Positions 49,915-60,049 of a DNA stretch of 64,000 nt are shown in pieces; within the stretch, counting starts at the first letter, position 1; each line of letters starts with the position of its first letter. Origin of the DNA: Polynucleobacter necessarius (lineage in GTDB: Bacteria; Pseudomonadota; Gammaproteobacteria; Burkholderiales; Burkholderiaceae); assembly GCF_900095175.1 (NCBI RefSeq), contig NZ_LT606946.1, positions 908,058 through 972,057 on the forward strand. The letters run 5' to 3'. Both the position numbers and the translations under genes were made by a program. Below the pieces are notes generated by a model. It searched no databases. It was given only the letters and a program-made list of their open reading frames with translations, and was not told where the DNA came from.

Positions 49915-50394
49915 GTGAACCCATTACCCCCTCTTGTTCGTAAATTAGCCTACGCTGGTCTCATCCCATTTGTGAGTCTCGCTTTAATGGTGCAGCTTGC
50001 ACCAACTCCGCTCAACTACTTAAGCGCTGAATCACTAGCCGGTTATGGGGCTGTGATTACTGCTTTTATGGGCGCATTACATTGGGGTGCTAATTTGCAT
50101 ACCTTAGGCAAGGCACCTCCGGGCGACCGCTGGGAAGATCGCAACGCCTGGATTTGGGGCGTGATACCAGCGATAGTAGCCTGGGTTGCGTTACATATTT
50201 ACATTCCAGTTGGCTTGGTAATCTTGGCATCAGCGTTGGTGATACAGCGCAATATTGATAAAGAAACTTATCAGTGCTATTTTTCTAGTGAAGAGGCTTG
50301 CGCAGCTTTTATCACCTTGCGCAATCGACTGACATTCGTTTCTGTCAGCTGCTTAATTTGGGCCGCGCTAGTTATTTTGTTTGTACAAAACTAA
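49915..50394 (+). CDS. DUF3429-family membrane protein
   Basis: 159 aa from a GTG. Four to five membrane helices with the GALHWGANLH motif between helices two and three, characteristic of DUF3429 (TMEM69-like). It ends 12 bases before rarA. Function unknown. Confidence 0.82.
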   Translation: MNPLPPLVRKLAYAGLIPFVSLALMVQLAPTPLNYLSAESLAGYGAVITAFMGALHWGANLHTLGKAPPGDRWEDRNAWIWGVIPAIVAWVALHIYIPVGLVILASALVIQRNIDKETYQCYFSSEEACAAFITLRNRLTFVSVSCLIWAALVILFVQN

Positions 50395-50406
50395 ATCCTG
50401 AAAGAA

Positions 50407-51720
50407 ATGGGCAATCTATTTGATCAAGCGCCCCCGCCTCCATTGGCGGAAGCCTTGCGCCCATCAAGTATTGAAGAGGTTATTGGACAAACACATCTAT
50501 TAGCCTCAGGTAAGCCACTCAATCTCGCTTTTGCTTCTGGCAAACCGCATTCAATGATTCTTTGGGGGCCGCCAGGTGTTGGTAAGACTACCTTAGCAAG
50601 ACTGTCAGCAAAAGCCTTTGACCGAGAATTTATAGCGATATCGGCCGTTCTTGCTGGTGTAAAAGAAATTCGTGAAGCTATTGAACAGGCCCAACAGTGC
50701 ATGTCTCAATACGGCAGACAAACTATTTTGTTTGTGGATGAGATCCATCGCTTTAATAAAAGCCAACAAGATGCCCTATTGCCCCATGTTGAATCAGGGT
50801 TGTTTACCTTCATTGGCGCCACCACCGAAAATCCCTCATTTGAAGTCAACTCAGCCCTCCTCTCGCGCGCACAAGTCTATGTACTCAAATCATTAAGTAC
50901 TGTAGAGCTTAAGCAATTATTTGATCGGGCACGTGAATATGCCATGCCTGGTATTCAGTTTGAATCAGCAGCAATAGATAGTCTCACAGAGCATGCAGAT
51001 GGTGATGCTAGGAGATTACTCAATTTATTAGAGCAAGTACGTAATGCAGTCTCCACACCAAATACAAATATTGAGAAGGTAGATCAGCAATTTATTGAAA
51101 ATGCTTTGACTGTTCAAGCGCGTCGCTTTGATAAAGGGGGCGACCACTTTTACGATCAGATTTCTGCGCTACATAAATCAGTACGGGGCTCCAATCCAGA
51201 TGCTGCGCTGTATTGGTTTTGCCGAATGCTCGACGGTGGGGCTGATCCCCGCTATCTTGCAAGAAGAATTATTCGTATGGCATGGGAGGATATTGGTCTC
51301 GCCGATCCCAGAGCAATGCAGCTAGCAAACGATGCAGCCCAAACCTTTGAAAGACTCGGTTCTCCCGAAGGAGAGCTAGCACTTGGGCAAACAGTCGTCT
51401 ATTTAGCGATTGCTGCCAAGAGCAACGCAAGCTACAAGGCCTTTAATGCAGCCAGAGCCTATGTTGCCAACGATCAAAGCAAACCTGTGCCCAACCATTT
51501 ACGCAACGCTCCAACCAAGCTCATGAAAGAGTTGGGGCATGGAAAAGAATATCGCTATGCGCATGATGAGCCTCATGCCTACGCAGCCGGCGAGTCCTAC
51601 CTTCCAGAAGGAATGGCAGAGCCCCATTGGTATGAGCCAGTTGATCGCGGACTAGAGAGTCAAATTGCCGAGAAGATGGCTTTCTTACGTAATTTAGACA
51701 GGGAATCTAAAAAGAAATGA
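50407..51720 (+). CDS. rarA: Replication-associated recombination protein RarA
   Basis: 437 aa AAA+ ATPase. Walker [10 protein letters not shown], Walker [16 protein letters not shown], sensor [10 protein letters not shown], and C-terminal [18 protein letters not shown]. RarA (MgsA) acts at stalled forks with SSB. Its TGA overlaps the next ATG. Confidence 0.96.
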   Translation: MGNLFDQAPPPPLAEALRPSSIEEVIGQTHLLASGKPLNLAFASGKPHSMILWGPPGVGKTTLARLSAKAFDREFIAISAVLAGVKEIREAIEQAQQCMSQYGRQTILFVDEIHRFNKSQQDALLPHVESGLFTFIGATTENPSFEVNSALLSRAQVYVLKSLSTVELKQLFDRAREYAMPGIQFESAAIDSLTEHADGDARRLLNLLEQVRNAVSTPNTNIEKVDQQFIENALTVQARRFDKGGDHFYDQISALHKSVRGSNPDAALYWFCRMLDGGADPRYLARRIIRMAWEDIGLADPRAMQLANDAAQTFERLGSPEGELALGQTVVYLAIAAKSNASYKAFNAARAYVANDQSKPVPNHLRNAPTKLMKELGHGKEYRYAHDEPHAYAAGESYLPEGMAEPHWYEPVDRGLESQIAEKMAFLRNLDRESKKK

Positions 51721-52357
51721 TTCAAAATCAGACTGGCGCTACAGTGCTTAAGGGGACTTTTTATTACGGCATCATTTCTCCTTTTTCATACTTCTATGTC
51801 AAGCAGCGCCATCGACTTGATCAGCGCGTAGATATTGAACCAGTCCCAATCTTGCTCGGCGGGCTCTTTCGAGCGACAGACAATCGCGGCCCAGGTGAAA
51901 TAGAAGCAAAGCGCCCTCACACCTACCAATACTGTGTATGGCTTGCTGAAAAGTTAGGTTTACCTTTTCGTTTTCCTGAGCATCACCCTTTTCTTACAGT
52001 GGCAGCACAGCGTTTGCTAGTTCAGGAAATTGCGAATTGGGAAATGGTTGAGCGTGCATTTGAGTATGTTTGGGTTGAGGGCAAGGATCCCAATTTATCG
52101 TGGCCGGAATTTTGTCTACACCTTAGCCTATCAGCCGACACACCTAAGCCAGATGCACCGGAAATTAAGGCAAAGCTGATTAGCAATACCGAGCGTGCAA
52201 AAACAGATGGTGCATTTGGGGTGCCTACCCTCATCATTGATGGCCATGCTTTTTGGGTGTAGACACCATTGCTTGGGTGCTAGATTATCTTGATAGGCCA
52301 AACATGTTTGAAGAAGCGACTTATCGCTATGCAGCCCAAGTCCCATCTGGACTTTGA
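51717..52357 (+). pseudogene. 2-hydroxychromene-2-carboxylate isomerase-like DSBA-fold protein, frameshifted
   Basis: About 213 aa when repaired. Thioredoxin-fold of the DsbA superfamily with active-site Ser (FYYGIISPFSYFY), GGLFRATDNRGP and C-terminal GVPTLIIDGHAFWGVDTI. The G run at 52255-52257 lacks one base; with GGGG the FWG-D motif and the tail AWVLDYLDRPNMFEE are restored. It may act on aromatic or glutathione-linked substrates. It overlaps rarA by four bases. Confidence 0.84.
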
Positions 52358-52410
52358 GCAATACAATCAGTCATTAGCTATTTTTATTTGATTTTTAAGG
52401 GCCTACTACT

Positions 52411-52986
52411 ATGCGCAAGATCATTGCTTCTCTATTCATTATCACCAGCCTGATTGCTAGTGCCGCAAGCTTTGCGGGTCCTAAGGTGGAATTTAAAACC
52501 ACCATGGGTAATTTTGTTGTTGAGTTGGATTCTGTCAAGACACCAAAGACCACAGCCAATTTTTTAAACTATGTGAATAGCGGTTTTTATAACGGCACCA
52601 TTTTTCACCGCGTGATTGATGGCTTCATGATTCAAGGTGGAGGCTTTACTCCAGACCTAGTTCAAAAACCTACTAATGCGCCGGTAGCTTCAGAGGCTCA
52701 AAATGGCCTCAAGAACCAAACTTACACCATTGCTATGGCGCGTACTTCAGATCCTGATTCAGCTACAGCTCAGTTCTTTATTAATGTTAAAGATAATGAA
52801 GGCTTAAATTATCCCAATGCGATGGGCAATGGCTACACCGTATTCGGGAAGGTGATTTCTGGTACTCAAACCATTGATGCCATTCGCAAGATTCCAACCA
52901 TGCTTGCAACAGCTCCGAAAATGGGGCGTATGTCGGATGTGCCCAGCAAGACTGTCACGATTGAATCCACAATTGTTTTGAAGTAG
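52411..52986 (+). CDS. Periplasmic cyclophilin-type peptidyl-prolyl isomerase
   Basis: 191 aa. Signal peptide ends SFA near residue 22, then the cyclophilin core with NGTIFHRVIDGFMIQGGGF and the catalytic Arg in FHRV. PpiA-like, acting on periplasmic proline bonds. Confidence 0.94.
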   Translation: MRKIIASLFIITSLIASAASFAGPKVEFKTTMGNFVVELDSVKTPKTTANFLNYVNSGFYNGTIFHRVIDGFMIQGGGFTPDLVQKPTNAPVASEAQNGLKNQTYTIAMARTSDPDSATAQFFINVKDNEGLNYPNAMGNGYTVFGKVISGTQTIDAIRKIPTMLATAPKMGRMSDVPSKTVTIESTIVLK

Positions 52987-53021
52987 TTTTCATCCTTACT
53001 TGAACCCTGATAGTCAATAGC

Positions 53022-54850
53022 ATGATATTGCTAGATGACGCACAAAGCACTCAGGCTGAGCCGAGCAGTCGCCTCTATCAACAGGCACTGCAGTGCTGGA
53101 CTGTGTATGCTCAGTCCAGCTCCTCACAAACAATCACTGCGGTAGATGAGTGTCTGCGGAGCATTAATGAAGCATTGACTCGCGGTGAATATGTTGTCGC
53201 TGCATTTGCCTATGAATTAGGTCTATACATTCATAACATTGATCGGCGCCTTGATGGCGTTAAGCATCAGCATCCACTCGTTCAGGCATGGTCGTTTAAA
53301 TCCTATGAGAGCTTAAGTAAGCGAGATGTTGATGCATTCATTAGAGGTAGAGTTGAGGCACTTGATTCCGACTCTCAAGTTGCAGGCGTTAGCAATCTTC
53401 ATTTTTCTATTAATGAAGAGAAATTTAAGTCCGATATTGAGACTATTCAAGAGTACATTCGTAATGGTGATGCGTATCAAATTAATCACACCTTTCGAAT
53501 TACGGGAGAGACCTATGGTGACCCGCTGGCACTGTATGCACGATTAAGAAATCGACAGCCAGGAAGATTTGGCGCATTTATTGAGAGTGACTCGAGCTAT
53601 ATTCTTTCCCAGTCCCCTGAATTATTTATTCAGAAGCAAGGCGGCACTCTAAAGGCTATGCCGATGAAAGGCACTGCGAGTGCGCTGAATGATTCAGCAG
53701 AGCACTTATCGGCAGATGCCAAAAATCAAGCTGAGAATGTCATGATCGTCGACTTACTCCGCAACAATCTGAGAGTCGCCTAGCCTTACCCGGAACGGTA
53801 AGCGTTCCTCAACTTTTTGAGGTTGCTAGATACGGTGACGTACTACAAATGACCTCAACAGTTAAGGCAGAGGTGAAACCTGGGATTGCATTACGGGATG
53901 TCATTCATGCAGTCTTCCCTTGTGGCTCCGTTACTGGCGCACCCAAGAAGCGCAGCCTAGAGATTATCCAAGAATTAGAAGGACAAGATCGCGGCTACTA
54001 TTGTGGGGCACTTGGTTGGATTGACCCCAGCGGTGACTTTGCATTTAGCGTGCCGATTCGCACCCTTGAAATTGATCGGGACCCAAAGACCCTAGCCTCA
54101 CCTTTTACCTTGGGCATTGGCGCCGGTATCACGATTGATTCTGAGGCAAATCAAGAATGGGAGGAGTGCCAAATTAAAGCAGCCTTCTTGAGCGAGATGC
54201 CAAGCGAAATAGGATTATTTGAAACTATCTTAGTTCATCAAGGCAAGGCTCAATATTTGCAGCTCCACTTGGAACGCTTGACTGACTCTGCACTGGCACT
54301 AGGTATACCCTGCGACCTAAACAAGATCGTTATATCTATTGAAGATGCATGCGCAAACTGTACTAATGCAACTCACTATCGATTGCGATTGGATTTGAAC
54401 TTCGCCGGCAAACCAAGCTGTCAAACATATCCAATTGAACCACTGTAAGGTCCAGTAAAGATCTTTTGGGCGAGCGATATTCTTCCCGATCCAAGAAAAG
54501 CTACCCTTCACTCGGGCAATATCTTATTGAAGCATAAGGTGAATAGTCGAGATGTCTATGACCAAGCTTGGAAATTAGCAGAGGAACGCGGTGGCTTTGA
54601 TGCACTATTTATTAATGAAAATGGCTTCGTGACAGAAGGCGGGAGAAGTAGTGTTTTTATTAAGTCCGAAAATCGCCGGCTCACACCACCAGTCTCCGCT
54701 GGTCTTCTTCCAGGAGTAATGAGGTCAATCATCTTGAATAATCCAGAGTGGAATGCCCATGAGGCTAACCTGACTATTGAGGATGTTCTAAATGCAAAAG
54801 AGATTATGCTTAGTAACGCCTTACGCGGCCACATCTCTGCCCATTTTTAG
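53022..54850 (+). pseudogene. pabB: Fused PabB-PabC (aminodeoxychorismate synthase/lyase), frameshift and in-frame stop
   Basis: About 609 codons. N-terminal PabB part: YQINHTFRITGE, LSQSPELFIQ, MPMKGTASA, MIVDLLRNNL, FPCGSVTGAPKKRS and FSVPIRTLEI. C-terminal PLP lyase part: GLFETILVHQGKAQYLQLHLERL and GFDALFINENGFVTEGGRSSVF. It makes p-aminobenzoate for folate. The frame breaks at 53771-53774 (likely duplicated AG) and a TAA stands in frame at 54446-54448 (IEPL-stop-GPVKIFWASD). RNN in place of the usual RND may be another error. PabA is not adjacent. Confidence 0.86.
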
Positions 54851-54859
54851 AAAGCCTGC

Positions 54860-55420
54860 ATGAGGTTTTGCTCTCACTGTGCATCACCTATTAGTATCAA
54901 GATTCCTGCAGATGATTCGCAGGAGCATCATGTTTGCGACTCTTGCGGTGTCATTCATTATTTCAACCCCCGCAATGTAGTTGGTTCCATTCCAGTCTAT
55001 CGTGATCAAGTTCTATTGTGCCGTCGCGCAATAGAACCTAGACATGGCTTTTGGACTCTGCCAGCTGGCTTTATGGAGTTAGGTGAAAGCACCACGACCG
55101 GAGCGGCTAGAGAAACACAAGAAGAAGCTGGTGCCATTGTTCAAATTGGCCCACTCTACTCGCTGCTCAATGTGCCACATGCGGAACAAGTGCATCTTTT
55201 TTACCTCGCCACAATGAGCTCACCAGATTTTCAAGCTGGAGAAGAAAGTTTGGAGGTTGCGCTATTTGATGAAAAGGATATCCCCTGGAGTGAGATCGCA
55301 TTTCCGACAGTCAAGCAAACCTTAGAATGGTTCTTTGCTGATCGTGCTGCAGGGCTATTTGATTCAAGTAATGAGTTTAGTGTGCGCAGCAGGGATATTC
55401 TGCCAACAGAAAAAATTTAG
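54860..55420 (+). CDS. Nudix hydrolase with zinc ribbon
   Basis: 186 aa. N-terminal CxxC pairs (FCSHCASP and HVCDSCGV) form a zinc ribbon; the Nudix box GFMELGESTTTGAARETQEE-AG follows near residues 72-95. This layout matches NudC/YjaD-type or COG1051 proteins hydrolysing NADH-like or nucleotide-sugar substrates. It starts just after the pabBC end. Confidence 0.88.
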   Translation: MRFCSHCASPISIKIPADDSQEHHVCDSCGVIHYFNPRNVVGSIPVYRDQVLLCRRAIEPRHGFWTLPAGFMELGESTTTGAARETQEEAGAIVQIGPLYSLLNVPHAEQVHLFYLATMSSPDFQAGEESLEVALFDEKDIPWSEIAFPTVKQTLEWFFADRAAGLFDSSNEFSVRSRDILPTEKI

Positions 55421-55434
55421 ACGCCACAAGTTTA

Positions 55435-56170
55435 TGAGCAACATCAATTGGCTAGGATCTCAGGATGAATTTCCAAATCCGCTAAATTGCCCAGACCCAG
55501 ATCCAACAGTACCAGGCTTAATTGCAGTGAGTGAACGTATTTATCCAGGGCAACTGGAACGCGCATATCAGATGGGAATCTTTCCGTGGTACTCGGACAA
55601 CTAACCAGTGCTCTGGTGGTCTCCTAATCCCCGAATGGTACTAAAGCCTGCCCAATTTAAATGCCATGACTCATTAAAAAAACCTTACGTCATTTTTTAG
55701 CGGATTCTAGAAAAGATATTTGGGTTGATCATGATTTTGGAGTAGTCGTTCGCTCCTGTGCAACTGCCAGCAGAAAAGATCAGGATGGAACCTGGATTAC
55801 CTATGAAATCATGGATGCCTACACTGACCTTCATGAACAAGGCCATGCCCACAGTATTGCTGTAATGGAGAATGGTCACCTGATAGGAGGACTCTATTGC
55901 GTCGCTTTTGGTGGAATGGTATTTGAGGAATCTATGTTTAGCTACCAAGCCGATGCTTCAAAAATTGCCTTAGCAGCTCTGGCAGCTTGGTGCGTACAAC
56001 ATCAGGTGGAAATGATTGACTGTCAACAGGAGACCGCCCATCTTGACTCGCTAGGCGCGGCACCAATTTCACGTGATCATTTTTTAGCCCATCTGCAAGT
56101 TACCTTAAAGCAAACTAATATAGAGGTTCCCTGGAAATTTAATAAAGAAATTCTGCGTCACTGGCTATGA
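55435..56170 (+). pseudogene. aat: Leucyl/phenylalanyl-tRNA-protein transferase Aat, stop and frameshift
   Basis: About 245 aa when repaired, from the ATG at 55435. N-terminal [41 protein letters not shown], and C-terminal IGGLYCVAFGGMVFEESMFS identify Aat. A TAA at 55602-55604 replaces a residue after YSDN, and the A7 run at 55676-55682 lacks one base. It transfers Leu or Phe to N-terminal Lys/Arg, feeding ClpS/ClpA. Bpt, the parallel leucyltransferase, follows intact. Confidence 0.88.
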
Positions 56171-56922
56171 CACAACTAAAAGAGCTGCCTTTAACTGAGC
56201 TACAGTTTTATGCAACAGCACCCTACCCTTGCAGCTACCTGCCGGGCAAAACTGCGCGCTCACAGGTAGCAACCCCCTCGCACTTAATACATGCTGATTT
56301 ATATAGCGAGCTAGTCAATGCGGGATTTCGTCGAAGTGGTTTATATACCTATCGCCCCTATTGTGATAAATGCAACGCCTGCACTGCAACCCGTATTCCA
56401 GTTAAAGACTTCAAGCCTAATCGCAGTCAGAAGCGCGCATTAAAAAAGCATTCTGGACTAGAGATTCGCATTCTCAATTTGGGCTACCAAGAAGAGCATC
56501 TCCAGCTGTATCAAAACTACCAAAATGATCGTCATGCTGGCAGCGATATGGATCAAAGTAAGGACGAGAGCCAAGACCAGTACATGCAATTTCTACTGCA
56601 AAGTCGAGTGAATTCCAGAATCGTTGAATTTCGGGATGGTCCAGGTGATAGCGAACCAGGCCGCCTGCGCATGGTCAGCATGATCGATATCTTGGATCAA
56701 GGCATCTCTTCTGTTTACACCTTCTATGACACCAGCAATGTCTCAGCAAGCTATGGAAGTTACAGCATCCTATGGCAAGTTCAACAGGCTTTAGAGCTGA
56801 ATCTTCCCTACCTTTATCTGGGCTACTACATTCAGAATAGCGAAAAAATGTCCTATAAGGCTAAATTTCAACCTATTGAGGGTCTAATCAATGATCACTG
56901 GCAGCCAATCATTGGGCCATAA
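56167..56922 (+). CDS. bpt: Aspartate/glutamate leucyltransferase Bpt
   Basis: 251 aa. Cys-rich core [18 protein letters not shown] and the ate/bpt C-terminal [20 protein letters not shown]. Bpt adds Leu to N-terminal Asp/Glu in the N-end pathway. Its ATG overlaps the aat stop, so the two are coupled. Confidence 0.95.
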   Translation: MTQLKELPLTELQFYATAPYPCSYLPGKTARSQVATPSHLIHADLYSELVNAGFRRSGLYTYRPYCDKCNACTATRIPVKDFKPNRSQKRALKKHSGLEIRILNLGYQEEHLQLYQNYQNDRHAGSDMDQSKDESQDQYMQFLLQSRVNSRIVEFRDGPGDSEPGRLRMVSMIDILDQGISSVYTFYDTSNVSASYGSYSILWQVQQALELNLPYLYLGYYIQNSEKMSYKAKFQPIEGLINDHWQPIIGP

Positions 56923-56931
56923 TATCTACCC

Positions 56932-57963
56932 ATGATTGATAGCTACCCCCTTTTGCGCCCCTGGCTTTTTTCTTTAGATCCAGAGCAAGTGCACAACCTC
57001 ACCCTGAGCAATCTGGATCGCGCTCAGCGCTGGGGGCTGTTACGCTGCTTAGTGAATCAACCCGATTCAGATCCACGCGAATTTTGCGGCATCACTTTTC
57101 CTAATCCCGTGGGGCTTGCTGCCGGCCTTGATAAAGATGGCAAGTATATTGATGCGCTAGCTGCCTTAGGCTTTGGATTTTTAGAAATTGGAACTGTCAC
57201 ACCCAAACCACAGCCCGGCAATCCAAAACCCCGCATGTTTCGACTGCCTGAAGCGCAAGCCATCATTAATCGCATGGGCTTTAATAATGATAGTGTCGAT
57301 GCCTGCGTCAAGCGCGTACGGAATTCTAGCTATTGGCAGAATGGTGGCATTGTTGGATTAAATATTGGCAAGAATGCAAGCACCCCAATTGAAAATGCTG
57401 CGAGTGACTACATCACTGCTATGCAAGCAGTTTATGAAGTTGCTTCATACATTACCGTCAATATCTCTTCTCCCAACACCCAGAACTTACGCGCACTTCA
57501 GGGTGAAGATATGCTGCGTGCCCTCCTGAGCTCGCTGCATTTAGCACGCGAAGCCCTATGTGATCAGTATGGCGTACGCAAGCCTCTCTTTTTGAAGATT
57601 GCACCAGACTTAGATCAAAGTGATATCAAACTCATTGCCGATCTCCTATTGGAATTTAAGATTGATGCTGTCATCGCAACTAATACAACGATTGCCCGCG
57701 ATGCAGTGAAAGGACTCGAGTTTGGAGAAGAGCTTGGTGGCCTCTCAGGTGCACCAGTTCGAATTGCCTCCACTGAAATAGTTCAAAATCTCAAACAATA
57801 TCTGGGCGATGCTATTCCAATTATTGGTGTTGGTGGCATTCTTTCAGGCAAGGATGCTTTAGAAAAAATTGAGGCAGGCGCAAGCCTAGTACAAATCTAT
57901 AGCGGGCTAATCTACCGAGGCCCTCAACTGATTACCGAGTGTGCTGCTGCTCTAAAAAGGTAA
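56932..57963 (+). CDS. pyrD: Dihydroorotate dehydrogenase (quinone)
   Basis: 343 aa, class 2 with an N-terminal membrane-associating helix. FMN/substrate motifs [15 protein letters not shown], catalytic Ser in [13 protein letters not shown], and [17 protein letters not shown]. Fourth step of pyrimidine synthesis. Follows bpt by 9 bases. Confidence 0.97.
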   Translation: MIDSYPLLRPWLFSLDPEQVHNLTLSNLDRAQRWGLLRCLVNQPDSDPREFCGITFPNPVGLAAGLDKDGKYIDALAALGFGFLEIGTVTPKPQPGNPKPRMFRLPEAQAIINRMGFNNDSVDACVKRVRNSSYWQNGGIVGLNIGKNASTPIENAASDYITAMQAVYEVASYITVNISSPNTQNLRALQGEDMLRALLSSLHLAREALCDQYGVRKPLFLKIAPDLDQSDIKLIADLLLEFKIDAVIATNTTIARDAVKGLEFGEELGGLSGAPVRIASTEIVQNLKQYLGDAIPIIGVGGILSGKDALEKIEAGASLVQIYSGLIYRGPQLITECAAALKR

Positions 57964-58045
57964 TTAGACAGGCCTTCATGGGTCTACACAGATAATCTGC
58001 ATTTCATATTGTGCAATTTCACTAAAAATCGCTACAATTGACAAT

Positions 58046-58864
58046 ATGAGCACGAGCAAACCCGAAAAAGTGTCAAAAGCACCTGGTGAGGCTGGTAAAA
58101 CAGCGATTCAGGTGGTTGAGCGCATGATGAACCTACTGGATGCCCTGGCTAATCATGAAGAATCGACTAGCCTCAAAAGTCTTGCTGAAGAAACCGATCT
58201 ACACCCCTCCACAGCGCACCGCATCCTCAACGACCTTGTAGCCTGCCGTTTGGTTGAGCGAGGTGATGGCGGAACCTATAGACTGGGTCTCAAGTTGCTG
58301 GAGCTTGGCAACCTTGTTAAGGCGCGCTTATCTGTGCGTGAAGCTGCACAAGCGCCAATGCGTGCTCTGCATAAACTCACCGGTGAAACCATCAATCTTT
58401 CCGTTAGACAAGGTGATGAGATTGTCTATATTGACCGAGCCTATAGCGAACGTTCTGGCATGCAAGTAGTCCGAGCGATTGGTGGACGCGCACCACTCCA
58501 CCTCACCTCGGTAGGTAAATTATTCTTGGCGAGTGATGATCCCAGTCAAGTACGTGCTTATGTCACGCGCACTGGTTTAGCAGGACATACTAGAAATAGC
58601 ATTACGGAGTTAAGCAAACTCGATGTAGAGCTAAATCAAGTGCGCAAATTGGGCCATGCAAGCGACAATGAAGAATTAGAATTAGGCGTAAGTTGCGTTG
58701 CAGCTGAGATTTATGATGACAGCGGTAAATTGGTCGCAGGGCTCTCGTTAAGCTCCCCTACTGATCGCATTCAGTCTGACTGGTTAAAACTCCTGCAGGA
58801 CACAGCCTTGCAGATTTCCAAAGGAATGGGCTACAAACCCAAAGTTAACGAAAATAATTATTAA
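58046..58864 (+). CDS. IclR-family transcriptional regulator
   Basis: 272 aa. N-terminal winged helix (LKSLAEETDLHPSTAHRILN, then RLVERGDGGTYRLGLK) and C-terminal effector domain ending GVSCVAAEIYDDSGKLVAGL. The target and ligand are not apparent. Converges with the PBP gene at 58890. Confidence 0.93.
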   Translation: MSTSKPEKVSKAPGEAGKTAIQVVERMMNLLDALANHEESTSLKSLAEETDLHPSTAHRILNDLVACRLVERGDGGTYRLGLKLLELGNLVKARLSVREAAQAPMRALHKLTGETINLSVRQGDEIVYIDRAYSERSGMQVVRAIGGRAPLHLTSVGKLFLASDDPSQVRAYVTRTGLAGHTRNSITELSKLDVELNQVRKLGHASDNEELELGVSCVAAEIYDDSGKLVAGLSLSSPTDRIQSDWLKLLQDTALQISKGMGYKPKVNENNY

Positions 58865-58889
58865 AAATCAATAGCGCTTGTAACTTCAA

Positions 58890-59942
58890 CTACATTAAGC
58901 GACGAATAGCTTGAGGCTCTCCTGAGGGCATGTGCTCATACCAATCCCGAACCCTTACCGCATCAGCAAAACGCGATTGCGTACTAACCGAGTCCAAGAA
59001 AACCAGTAGCAAGGGTGTGTTATTCACCCTGACCTGCATCACTAAACACCTGCCTGCCGCATTAATAAAGCCCGTTTTTTGCAGACCAATATTCATATCG
59101 CCAGCGCGCACCAAACGATTAGTGTTTACGAATTTCTGGGGTCGCTTTCCAATCACCATAGTTAAATCCGGCCAGGTGGAAAACTCGCGAATCTCTTTAT
59201 ATTGGTAAGCAGCGCTCAGCATACGGGCGAGGTCTTCGGCTGAAGCTACATTTTCACTCTTGAGACCGGTAGGATCGACAAAATGGGAATGCGTCATACC
59301 AATCTCTTTAGCCTTACTATTCATGGCATCGATAAAGGCTGAAATCCCACCCGGATAATTTCGACCAAGGGTATATGCTGCTCGATTTTCAGACGACATC
59401 AAAGCCAGCAATAAAGCCTCTTCTCTCGTTAAAACCGTACCGCCAGAAAGACGGGGGCTTCTATAAATGTTCACGTCATCTGAGTTAATGACCAGCGTTT
59501 CATCCATTGGTAATTTCGAGTCGAGTACTACCATTGCTGTCATCAGTTTAGTAATGGATGCAATCGGCAAACTCACTGAGGAGTTCTTTTCAAAATAGAC
59601 CTCTTTGGTATCTTGATTAACGACCATGGCAACGCTGGATTTGAGATTAAGATCATCATGTTGACCGCGCAGCCCTAGGGCGGTTGCAAATGATGGTCTT
59701 GCTGTTACCACGGACTGACTTGAACGCGTTACTGTGGTTCGAACTGATTTAGGCTTTTTAGTGGATTTTGCAGACTTCTTTACAACTACTTTGGCAGTTG
59801 ATTTAGTGCTTGGCTTAGACGATGCTTTGGATGTTTTAGCGGACTTGGAGTCATTATTAGCCGCATTAACCTGAAAAGAAGTCGCTAGGCCCAATGACAT
59901 TAGTCCAACTAAAGCGATGCGCCAAAATCGATTCAAATGCAT
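58890..59942 (-). CDS. D-alanyl-D-alanine endopeptidase (PBP7-like)
   Basis: 350 aa. Signal peptide, a Lys/Ser-rich low-complexity linker (residues about 30-75), then a penicillin-binding domain with SITK nucleophile, SEN motif and KTG. Peptidase S11 family; likely cleaves peptidoglycan cross-links during growth. The Lys-rich linker may bind cell-wall polyanions. Confidence 0.92.
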   Translation of the reverse strand: MHLNRFWRIALVGLMSLGLATSFQVNAANNDSKSAKTSKASSKPSTKSTAKVVVKKSAKSTKKPKSVRTTVTRSSQSVVTARPSFATALGLRGQHDDLNLKSSVAMVVNQDTKEVYFEKNSSVSLPIASITKLMTAMVVLDSKLPMDETLVINSDDVNIYRSPRLSGGTVLTREEALLLALMSSENRAAYTLGRNYPGGISAFIDAMNSKAKEIGMTHSHFVDPTGLKSENVASAEDLARMLSAAYQYKEIREFSTWPDLTMVIGKRPQKFVNTNRLVRAGDMNIGLQKTGFINAAGRCLVMQVRVNNTPLLLVFLDSVSTQSRFADAVRVRDWYEHMPSGEPQAIRRLM

Positions 59943-60049
59943 CCCAAATAACCTTCCAAAACTTTTAACATACCGAATGATAAATAACTTTTAGTTCTCT
60001 GCAGTAATTATTATCTGTATCGAATAGAAAATACTCTTCTGGAGCACCT

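Noticed and set aside
2576..55604. Stop-codon reassignment in this genome
   Set aside because: All three stop codons appear as in-frame interruptions, yet TAA, TAG and TGA also end intact genes throughout the window.
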